Of a stretch of 24,716 nucleotides of DNA, positions 7,915 through 14,724 are shown in pieces (within the stretch, counting starts at the first letter, position 1; every line of letters starts with the position of its first letter). This stretch comes from an uncultured Alphaproteobacteria bacterium (GTDB lineage Bacteria > Pseudomonadota > Alphaproteobacteria > Rs-D84), in the NCBI GenBank assembly GCA_946625925.1, contig CAMOTP010000007.1:1-24716 (forward strand). The letters are read 5' to 3'. The notes under the pieces are model-generated. The model worked only from the letters and a program-made list of their open reading frames with translations. It was not told where the DNA came from and did no database searches. A program made the position numbers and the translations under genes.

Positions 7915-7943
7915 TTGACCCAGAAAAATAAAGTTTTTATGAT
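7915..7943 (+). promoter_or_regulatory. Promoter of the 7983-8486 gene
   Basis: TTGACC (7915-7920), a 17-base spacer, then TATGAT (7938-7943). It begins 7 bases after the exporter's stop codon. No terminator hairpin for the exporter is visible in between. Confidence 0.65.
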
Positions 7944-7982
7944 GTAACCGTAGGAAAAACATCTTTAACAAAAGGAAGAAAA

Positions 7983-8486
7983 ATGAAAAAATTAGTTTTA
8001 GTAAGTTTGGTATGTGCAATGGGTGCTATGTCAACAGCTAATGCTGGTTGGTTTAGTAACTTGTTTTCAAAAGAAACCGAACCTCAAACATTAAGCGAAG
8101 CATGTAATTCTGATGAAATTACTGCTGTTTGCCCAGAAATTGTATTGGGCGAAAAAACATTGGCGGGTTGTTTGTCTGACAATGTAAAATCTTTATCTAA
8201 AAAATGTGCAAAATTTGTAAAGAAATCAATCAAAGAAAATAAAGATTTGGTTTTGGAACAAAAAGATGATGCAACAAATGCTGTCAAAGAACAAGTGCAA
8301 GAAGTAAAAACAGCGGTTGCAGAAAAGAAAGCACAAAAAGAAGAAGTGAAAAAATCTTTCAAAGATAAAAAAGCTACAATCAAAACAAATGCCAAGGCTG
8401 CTGGTAAAGAAATCAAAGAAGCTGCCCAGGCAGTAAAACAAGATGCTGTTGAAACAGGTAAATCTATGAAAGAAATTGTTAAATAA
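7983..8486 (+). CDS. Secreted protein with a GLG1-type Cys repeat and a charged helical tail
   Basis: A 167-aa protein. Residues 1-21 form a signal peptide ending in ANA. Residues 41-75 hold four cysteines at 41, 50, 63 and 75 in the context C...EIT..CPEIV.GE...AGCL....LS..C, which fits the GLG1 (Cys_rich_FGFR) repeat known from eukaryotic Golgi protein 1 and many proteobacterial periplasmic proteins. Two disulfides are expected. From about residue 85 to the end the sequence is almost only Lys, Ala, Glu, Val and Gln: a long amphipathic helix or coiled coil resembling LEA-type or apolipoprotein-type repeats. The ribosome site AAAGGAAG precedes the ATG. Promoter and terminator bracket it as a single gene. 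The family call is from memory of the pattern; the role of the tail is unknown. Confidence 0.75.
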   Translation: MKKLVLVSLVCAMGAMSTANAGWFSNLFSKETEPQTLSEACNSDEITAVCPEIVLGEKTLAGCLSDNVKSLSKKCAKFVKKSIKENKDLVLEQKDDATNAVKEQVQEVKTAVAEKKAQKEEVKKSFKDKKATIKTNAKAAGKEIKEAAQAVKQDAVETGKSMKEIVK

Positions 8487-8507
8487 AACAATCTGTTTTT
8501 TATTTAT

Positions 8508-8539
8508 AACACCCACGATTTATTCATGGGTGTTTTTTT
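8508..8539 (+). terminator. Intrinsic terminator (AACACCC type)
   Basis: AACACCCA (8508-8515), an 11-base loop, TGGGTGTT (8527-8534), then a T-run. It shares its stem base with the terminators at 10846 and 11624. Confidence 0.85.
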
Positions 8540-8575
8540 ATGAAAAAAATGATTGATTCTAACTGATTTTTTCTG

Positions 8576-8605
8576 TTTACACGCTTAAATCAAAAATGCT
8601 ATAAT
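8576..8605 (+). promoter_or_regulatory. Promoter of the 8668-10827 gene
   Basis: TTTACA (8576-8581), an 18-base spacer, then TGC and a perfect TATAAT (8600-8605), an extended -10. The leader is about 55 bases and can form a small hairpin (CGG/CCG at about 8641-8653) just before AGGAG (8657-8661). Confidence 0.65.
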
Positions 8606-8667
8606 AATTCTAAGTGAAGGTTTAATTATATAAAAATGGCGGATTTAAGCCGTTTTAGGAGAGCTCT

Positions 8668-10827
8668 ATGAAAAACCAAAAAATTGCAAATGCATACAAA
8701 AATGCTGCGGGGACTGTATTTTTGTTGGTGAGTGGTTTGTTAATGTGGTCTGTGTTTTCTGATATGAAAGCATATGGCGACCCAATTGCACCGACGGCTG
8801 TTGCTCAATCTCGCGTTAATCCTGCTCGTACTGCGGCTGCGCGTAAAACGACAAACACACGTTCGACAATTGCGCGTTCAACTGCAACACGTACAACCAC
8901 AACACAAAATGCAGGACGTAATATTCAAACACGCAGTGTGAGTGTGCGCAGTACAGGTACAACAAAAAATGTGCAACCCAACACAAATAACGTAAATCGT
9001 TCGGTTGCATCGCGCAGAATTGTGAATAATAACAGTAATAATATGACAATGCGTGGTGTGGCATCGCGTTCAACACAACGTGTGGTTGCACGTAATGCAT
9101 CTACTCCTTCGCGTGTAAGTTTGGTTGGGACAGGAATTCGCGCCTCTACGGGTACTGGTGTCAGCGTTTCGTATTTATCCAGTAAATTATACACAGGAAA
9201 TTATTCAAATATCATCGATTCTACAACGGGTTTAATTTCTGCTGATGCATACAGTAATTGTTTGGAAAGTTATTATACATGTATGGATGAAATTTGTACA
9301 GCGCGTAGCGAAACCAAAGGACGTTGCTCTTGTGCTGGTCGTGCAACGAATTTCTTGCAAGCCGAAACAGCATTGGAAAGGGCAAACGAAGAACTTATCA
9401 GTTTGTCCGGTCAATTGGCTTTGTTAATTTCAACCAAGGGTAAAGATGTTAGCGAGGCTTTCAAATTAACTGATGCTGAAAAAGTAATGAATTGTGTTTC
9501 TTGGAAAGATTTAACTGCTCAATATGGTACAGATTACAGTGTGACCGAGGTAAAGAGTTGGTGTAATTCACATGGAATGTACTCTTCGGCTGCTTGTAAA
9601 GAACCTGATTATTGTAAAGAAAGCGGTAACAATTTCGGATTCGATATTAAAAATATAGATGGTTCGTCATCGGATATTTTGGCTTCTTTAAAAGCATGGG
9701 CTGATGCCAAGGATTTTGCCAAGAATTATACAGAAAACGATACAAATAATTTGTTAAGCCAATATACAACTATTTCTGGTGTTGTAAATGGATTGTCTGG
9801 TATTAACGAAACTGTTGATACATCACAGGCTGCATTGGATGGTTTGGCAAATAAATGGGGATATGAATTATTTGAATATGCTCATAATAATGTTTGTGGT
9901 CGTGTGTTAGATTCATGCTTTAACGGAATATACGAGGCTTGTGGTACGCCACCATCTGGTACAGATTCTGCGGGTAATAAAATTGGTAAATGCGCAAATG
10001 GCGCGTCCAGTTCTTGCCCATATAATTACAATAGTGCGATTTCCGTTAAAACAACGGGCGATGGTTCTGGCGAGGTTACATTGAACGAACGTGGTTCTAC
10101 GGGCAGCACAACATCCACATCGGCCAGTTGCTTTGGTTATACAAATACTAATGGCGATCCGTATTCTTCTTTGCGTGGGCCTGTTGCGGATGCACGTCGC
10201 AGTATTATGCAAAAATACTTACTTGATGCAAATGCGGCTTGCGATGCATATGGTAATTCGTTAAAGACAACGGCACAAAACATAAATTATCAAAAGATTG
10301 CTGCTGAACAGGCATTGCGTCAAAAACGTATGGAATTCTATAACGAAGAAGAAGACAAGATAAAGAAAGATGCAATCGCTGCTATTACAAACTTTAATGA
10401 ATGTATCAGTGAAATCTGGGATTGTTATAACGAAAATTCGGATGAAGAAAACTGGACAACGGCTCGTATAAAAACATACTGTGCCCAGGTTTCAAATGTT
10501 CCACACTGTTATGAACCCATGATTTGTAATATGGCACCGGTTCAATTCAAAAAGATTATCGATGAACCAGATAGCGACAGATGTACATTCAGTGTGAATC
10601 GTGACGAAAATACTTGCCGCAATGTTGTCACATTGAATGAAATCTTGTACAAGGCAACACCAACAGATTTCGTGAGTTCAGAAAACTGGGATGATGTTAT
10701 AAATGGTACTATCACAAGTCATTCTAACGAAATCCGCGAGGCTTGCCTGATGAAGGCCTTGGGTTGTGAAGATAATGCCGCAGGTACAGAATGTCTGCGT
10801 AATTGGACAAAGCCCAGTGCTGATTAA
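8668..10827 (+). CDS. Large secreted Cys-rich protein, C-x6-C family member 1
   Basis: A 719-aa protein. A hydrophobic segment at about 14-30 acts as signal peptide or anchor. Residues about 45-160 are a low-complexity, disordered region of Arg, Thr, Ser, Ala and Asn with repeated VASR-like units. From 190 on it is Cys-rich. A domain signature C-x6-C-x4-C-x9-C-x-C starts at Cys198. The C-x6-C pair recurs at 410/417, 579/586 and 693/700, usually in predicted helices. A charged helix lies at about 545-575. The protein at 11696 has the same layout and exactly the same first signature, so the two are paralogues. AGGAG before the ATG supports the start. It is probably envelope-located or surface-exposed and disulfide-bonded. 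I do not recognise a named family and propose no enzyme activity. Confidence 0.8.
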   Translation: MKNQKIANAYKNAAGTVFLLVSGLLMWSVFSDMKAYGDPIAPTAVAQSRVNPARTAAARKTTNTRSTIARSTATRTTTTQNAGRNIQTRSVSVRSTGTTKNVQPNTNNVNRSVASRRIVNNNSNNMTMRGVASRSTQRVVARNASTPSRVSLVGTGIRASTGTGVSVSYLSSKLYTGNYSNIIDSTTGLISADAYSNCLESYYTCMDEICTARSETKGRCSCAGRATNFLQAETALERANEELISLSGQLALLISTKGKDVSEAFKLTDAEKVMNCVSWKDLTAQYGTDYSVTEVKSWCNSHGMYSSAACKEPDYCKESGNNFGFDIKNIDGSSSDILASLKAWADAKDFAKNYTENDTNNLLSQYTTISGVVNGLSGINETVDTSQAALDGLANKWGYELFEYAHNNVCGRVLDSCFNGIYEACGTPPSGTDSAGNKIGKCANGASSSCPYNYNSAISVKTTGDGSGEVTLNERGSTGSTTSTSASCFGYTNTNGDPYSSLRGPVADARRSIMQKYLLDANAACDAYGNSLKTTAQNINYQKIAAEQALRQKRMEFYNEEEDKIKKDAIAAITNFNECISEIWDCYNENSDEENWTTARIKTYCAQVSNVPHCYEPMICNMAPVQFKKIIDEPDSDRCTFSVNRDENTCRNVVTLNEILYKATPTDFVSSENWDDVINGTITSHSNEIREACLMKALGCEDNAAGTECLRNWTKPSAD

Positions 10828-10845
10828 GATAACCTATGAAAATAT

Positions 10846-10874
10846 AACACCCGATGAAAATCGGGTGTTTTTTT
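10846..10874 (+). terminator. Intrinsic terminator (AACACCC type)
   Basis: AACACCCGAT (10846-10855), loop GAAA, ATCGGGTGTT (10860-10869), then a T-run to 10874. Confidence 0.92.
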
Positions 10875-10935
10875 ATATAAACACTATTTTTTATGTTGCA
10901 ATAAATGCTTTTGCATAATTTTTTCGACAAAAACC

Positions 10936-10963
10936 TTGACTTAATGCAAAAAAATGTTATTCT
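10936..10963 (+). promoter_or_regulatory. rplU-rpmA promoter with an inverted repeat over the -10
   Basis: TTGACT (10936-10941), a 16-base spacer, TGT then TATTCT (10958-10963). ATGCAAA (10944-10950) and TTTGCAT (10963-10969) form an inverted repeat around the -10 with a 12-base gap, which could be an operator. The leader to the ATG at 11029 is about 60 bases. Confidence 0.65.
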
Positions 10964-11028
10964 TTGCATAAAGTTTTAGACATTTGTGTCAAAACAAAAC
11001 AAGAACAATTTAATAAAGGCGAAAGAAA

Positions 11029-11328
11029 ATGGGCAATTTTGCAATCTTTCAAACCGGTGGCAAACAATATCGTGTGCAGGCTGGCGACACAATCAAGGTT
11101 GAAAAAATCAATGCCGATAAAGATGTCGAATTTGATAAAGTCTTGATGGTTGGCGACAAAATCGGCAATCCATATGTCGAAGGTGCACGCGTTATCGCAA
11201 CGGTTGTTGAACAAAAACGCGATGACAAGGTTTTGGTGTTCAAGAAAAAACGTCGTCAAAACTATCGTCGTACCAAGGGTCATCGTCAATACCTTACTGT
11301 ATTGAAGATCAAGGAAATCAAGGGCTAG
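11029..11328 (+). CDS. rplU: 50S ribosomal protein bL21
   Basis: A 99-aa ribosomal protein that binds 23S rRNA in the large subunit. The N-terminal FQTGGKQYRVQAGD matches the family hallmark, and the C-terminal basic stretch KKKRRQNYRRTKGHRQ is the rRNA-binding part. Length is typical (about 100 aa). It starts at MGNFAIF, preceded by a purine-rich GGCGAAAGAAA. It ends in TAG, 22 bases before rpmA, in the usual rplU-rpmA operon order. The gene obg, a frequent neighbour in other bacteria, is not next here. Confidence 0.97.
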   Translation: MGNFAIFQTGGKQYRVQAGDTIKVEKINADKDVEFDKVLMVGDKIGNPYVEGARVIATVVEQKRDDKVLVFKKKRRQNYRRTKGHRQYLTVLKIKEIKG

Positions 11329-11350
11329 TTCCCGCCAAAGGAGTTAAATT

Positions 11351-11617
11351 ATGGCACACAAGAAAGCTGGTACCTCTACTTCGAACGGACGCGACTCTGC
11401 GGGACGCAGATTAGGCGTTAAAAAATCCGGTGGTGCACGTGTTATTCCTGGCAATATTATTATTCGCCAACGTGGCACAGCCTTCCATCCTGGATTGAAT
11501 GTCGGTATGGGTAAAGACCACACAATATTTGCCAAGGTTACTGGAACTGTGAAATTCAAACGTGGTTTGAATGATCGTAAAACAGTTTCTGTTGTTCCTG
11601 ATACAGAGGCAAAATAA
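11351..11617 (+). CDS. rpmA: 50S ribosomal protein bL27
   Basis: An 88-aa ribosomal protein whose N-terminal tail reaches the peptidyl transferase centre. It opens with MAHKKAGTSTSNGRDS, continues with GRRLGVKKSGG and has GNIIIRQRGT and HPG.NVGMGKDHT, all standard bL27 blocks. The tail begins directly at MAHKK, so the Firmicutes-type cleavable extension is absent, as expected for a proteobacterium. AAAGGAG (11337-11343) gives the start. A strong terminator follows, ending the two-gene operon. Confidence 0.98.
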   Translation: MAHKKAGTSTSNGRDSAGRRLGVKKSGGARVIPGNIIIRQRGTAFHPGLNVGMGKDHTIFAKVTGTVKFKRGLNDRKTVSVVPDTEAK

Positions 11618-11623
11618 GATTAA

Positions 11624-11652
11624 AACACCCGGCAATCGCCGGGTGTTTTTTT
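11624..11652 (+). terminator. rplU-rpmA terminator (AACACCC type)
   Basis: AACACCCGGC (11624-11633), loop AATC, GCCGGGTGTT (11638-11647), then a T-run to 11652. Confidence 0.93.
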
Positions 11653-11676
11653 GCTCTTTTTTCTACATTCAAAATG

Positions 11677-11685
11677 TGGTATAAT
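11677..11685 (+). promoter_or_regulatory. Extended -10 promoter, near-leaderless transcript
   Basis: TGG then TATAAT (11680-11685). Only 10 bases separate it from the ATG at 11696, so transcription should start at most a few bases before the start codon. There is no ribosome site. Confidence 0.6.
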
Positions 11686-11695
11686 ATATCCATAT

Positions 11696-13975
11696 ATGAG
11701 GAATGTATTTTTATGTTTTTTGGCGGCAATTATGTTTGCGCCCAATGCCATGGCGGCATTGACGGGGTCTCGGTCTATCCAAAAAAATGAAACCAGCACA
11801 GAAAATATTCGCGTTGCGACACCGGTTCGTACCGGGGCTGCACGCAATTCTTCGACCACAGCAAATCGTTCCGATACCACAACAACGCGTGGTGCTGATT
11901 TGGTATCACGTTCTGCGGTACGTCATGGCGATACTGTTGGAACGCGTGGTGAAAATACCATGTCTGTGGCATCCAGAACGCAAGATAAAACAAAAAATAC
12001 AGGACTGAAATCGCGTAATCAAACAAATCGTGTGGATGTTGTATCACGTGTCAAGACAGGCTCATCAAGCGAAATTTCTCGTAATGATAATGTTGAACGT
12101 AATGTTGCAAATCGCGCAGCAACAAACGTCAAGAAAGTAAGCGCGGCGGATGTTTCTGCTGCCAAAGATTTATTGGAACAAACGGCCAGTTTGAACAAAT
12201 CTTGCCAAGAACAATACAATGAATGTATGGATCAATTTTGTGCAGTTGTAGATTCAAATCAAAAAAGATGTAGTTGTTCTGCAAATTTATCTAAATACAC
12301 CAGTGTACAAGAGGCTGTGACCAAGGCAAACGATGAATTAAATCAGGTTGCTCAACGTATTCGTTATGTTGGTTTATCCGCAGATGAAATTCGTGCTATT
12401 ATGACCGAAACCGAGGCAGAAGCAGAATTGAGTGGTAAAAAAGATACCTCAGAAACGCGCAGTATGTTAACCAGAATTGAATCTTTAATCAAAGATCCAA
12501 CAACCAAGACGACATCTGTGGCTGATAATGATTTTAACCTGGATTTGGATCTAGATTTTTCTGATGACAGCGCAGATATATTTAGTTTGGATTTTCTGAA
12601 TAATGAAAATGATAGTATTTCCAGCAAGCGCGGAACTGCATTATACAGTGCTGCGAAAAAACGTTGTAAAACAATACTGAATAATTGTGTTGATGTTGGC
12701 GCTACATCAAATCAAATCACTGGAAATTATGATTTAGCAATTGATAAAGATTGCATCGCGTACGAGCAGGGTTTAACAAAAATGAACCAAACATTACAAT
12801 CAAATGTACGCAGTGCAGGATTGATGTTGCAAAAGGCACGTCTTGCCGTATTACAAAACAAGAATCAATACGATCCCAAGGGATGTATTGGTGCATTGGA
12901 ATCTTGTATGACTGATGAAATGGTTTGCGGTTCAGATTACGAAAAATGTTTGGATCCAACAAAAAAATATATTGATGAAAATGGCAAAGTTGTTTTGGGA
13001 CAAAATTTAACCAACATCACTGAATTTATGCAAGATTTTAATAATGGCGAGATAACCAGTGATAAATTATCTTCTGCGAATACCATCAATATTGACGATA
13101 CCAGTTGCAAGAATAACCCGGATGGTACATGTGTTATAAAATATTTGTTAACAAAAATTGGAACAGGTGCAACAATCAAAGACGGTGGTTTGTGTCGTGC
13201 TGTGCTGGATAAATGTCAACAATATACATATAACACATCTGGTAATGCTTATAATCCATACAATGATATTGTTGTAAATTATGTTCAACGTGCAATGGTT
13301 AATATAAAATCTGCACAACAAAGAATTATATCTGATTATGCATCAACCTGTATGACCGAGGTTGCATCTTGTTATAATCAACAGGTGACCCAGGTTAATT
13401 CTTGGTCATCAGTGGCATCTGTGTCCAGTATCAAAGGTGTTATGACTGGTGCATGTCGTAATGTTGCATTAACTTGTGCATACGCTGTGTTTGCAAATAT
13501 GTGTACCATAGGCGAGGCAAACGCAATCAGTTGGGTTGCCGAAGAAGAATATGGAACACAAAACCCATCTTGTACTGGACGTTGCGATCCAGAACACCAG
13601 GGTATTTGTATCGAAGGTATTTCTGAATTATTCTATCAATCATTACTGTGCCCAGAAAATTCTACATATGTACCAAGTACAGTGACACCAAATTGTTCTG
13701 CTGGTGCATCACCAAATCGTTCTATCCAGGGTTGTGTAAATACACAATGCAGATGCAACGAAGGTTATACATCATGGAATGGATCTTGTTTGGCGACATG
13801 TCCTACGGGCGACAGATATCGTAATGATTCTGGTACGTGTACAGAATGTAAATCTGGTAATGTATTATCGGGTGCTACTGCGGCACAAACTACTACGGAT
13901 TCAACAACAAATACTGTGACAGTTATACCTGCAACAGAAAACAATGCGTGCAGTGTTCCTACACCTGAACCATAA
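11696..13975 (+). CDS. Large secreted Cys-rich protein, C-x6-C family member 2
   Basis: A 759-aa protein and a paralogue of the 8668 product. The signal peptide covers residues 1-20 (ending NAMA). Residues about 22-150 are disordered, rich in Arg, Thr, Ser and Asn, with VSR/ASR units. The signature C-x6-C-x4-C-x9-C-x-C begins at Cys170 with the same spacing as in the paralogue. C-x6-C pairs recur at 324/331, 397/404, 500/507, 552/559 and 587/594. An acidic stretch (about 278-305) is rich in Asp, Leu and Phe. The C-terminus (about 650-740) is a dense Cys region resembling EGF-like or TNFR-like modules, then a Thr/Ser tail. The start at 11696 is chosen because the extended -10 lies inside the longer frame that begins with TTG at 11651. 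It ends 10 bases from the convergent dnaQ. Function unknown. Confidence 0.8.
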   Translation: MRNVFLCFLAAIMFAPNAMAALTGSRSIQKNETSTENIRVATPVRTGAARNSSTTANRSDTTTTRGADLVSRSAVRHGDTVGTRGENTMSVASRTQDKTKNTGLKSRNQTNRVDVVSRVKTGSSSEISRNDNVERNVANRAATNVKKVSAADVSAAKDLLEQTASLNKSCQEQYNECMDQFCAVVDSNQKRCSCSANLSKYTSVQEAVTKANDELNQVAQRIRYVGLSADEIRAIMTETEAEAELSGKKDTSETRSMLTRIESLIKDPTTKTTSVADNDFNLDLDLDFSDDSADIFSLDFLNNENDSISSKRGTALYSAAKKRCKTILNNCVDVGATSNQITGNYDLAIDKDCIAYEQGLTKMNQTLQSNVRSAGLMLQKARLAVLQNKNQYDPKGCIGALESCMTDEMVCGSDYEKCLDPTKKYIDENGKVVLGQNLTNITEFMQDFNNGEITSDKLSSANTINIDDTSCKNNPDGTCVIKYLLTKIGTGATIKDGGLCRAVLDKCQQYTYNTSGNAYNPYNDIVVNYVQRAMVNIKSAQQRIISDYASTCMTEVASCYNQQVTQVNSWSSVASVSSIKGVMTGACRNVALTCAYAVFANMCTIGEANAISWVAEEEYGTQNPSCTGRCDPEHQGICIEGISELFYQSLLCPENSTYVPSTVTPNCSAGASPNRSIQGCVNTQCRCNEGYTSWNGSCLATCPTGDRYRNDSGTCTECKSGNVLSGATAAQTTTDSTTNTVTVIPATENNACSVPTPEP

Positions 13976-13985
13976 AAGTTTTCAA

Positions 13986-14666
13986 TTAATCGCTTAATAT
14001 TTTTTCCATAAACACATTGTGATTATCTAATTCTTCTTGATGCGCTGGGAATGTACGTTTTGGAAAGTTTGCACCGATTTTAGGATGATTTAATAATGCC
14101 TGGTGTTGTTGTGCAATTACGTCGTTAATATCGGGTGCTGGGGCAGTATTTTCTAACTCTAAAAACACTTTTGCCAAAATTTCAGCATCAATCAAAGCCC
14201 CATGGGCATCTGCACGAGCGGTAAGTGGCACCCCAAACCATTTTGCTAATGCATCCAGGGTATATGCCTTTGGTCCAAATACACGATTTCTGGCAATAAC
14301 AATAGAATCGCGTTGTTGTTCGCGTGAAATCTGTGGTAATCCTAATTTGGCCAATTCAAAATTTAAAAAAGGAAAGTCAAAATCAAAACCATTATGTGCA
14401 ACAATAGGGCTGTCTTTGACAAAATCCAAAAATTTTGGCGCAACCTCGCTCATCTTTGGTTTGTCTTCCAAAAACGCATTAGATATTTTATGAACCATAT
14501 ATGTTTCTGGCGGAATAATCTTGCCTTCTGGATTTATGTATTCATGGAAAGTATTTTCTGTTAAAACACCGTCAATCAATTCCACCGCACCGATTTCAAT
14601 GCATCTATCGCCTCGTGTCCATTCAAATCCAGTCGTTTCAATATCAAAACAAATTATTCTTGCCAT
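13986..14666 (-). CDS. dnaQ: DNA polymerase III epsilon subunit, 3'-5' proofreading exonuclease
   Basis: A 226-aa DEDDh exonuclease. Exo I is FDIETTG (Asp8, Glu10), Exo II is AHNGFDFDFPF (Asp95), and Exo III is AHGALIDAE with His155 and Asp160, the same five-residue step as in the E. coli protein. All metal-binding residues are present, so it should proofread during replication in complex with the alpha subunit. Length fits a standalone epsilon (about 230-245 aa); the tail after residue 175 would bind alpha. The ribosome site AAGGAGA precedes the ATG. It diverges from the helicase gene across a 58-base gap and converges on the gene ending at 13975. A general DnaQ-like nuclease is the alternative, but the length and layout favour epsilon. 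Confidence 0.88.
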   Translation of the reverse strand: MARIICFDIETTGFEWTRGDRCIEIGAVELIDGVLTENTFHEYINPEGKIIPPETYMVHKISNAFLEDKPKMSEVAPKFLDFVKDSPIVAHNGFDFDFPFLNFELAKLGLPQISREQQRDSIVIARNRVFGPKAYTLDALAKWFGVPLTARADAHGALIDAEILAKVFLELENTAPAPDINDVIAQQHQALLNHPKIGANFPKRTFPAHQEELDNHNVFMEKILSD

Positions 14667-14688
14667 AATTTCTCCTTAAAAAATCTGA

Positions 14689-14718
14689 TTGAGATAAGCA
14701 ATTTTTTTGTATTATAAT
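14689..14718 (+). promoter_or_regulatory. Helicase promoter, leaderless
   Basis: TTGAGA (14689-14694), an 18-base spacer, then TATAAT (14713-14718). The ATG at 14725 lies 6 bases beyond, where transcription should start, and no ribosome site is present. ATTATAAT (14711-14718) is palindromic, so the same bases also give a TATAAT facing dnaQ. Confidence 0.6.
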
Positions 14719-14724
14719 AAAGTC

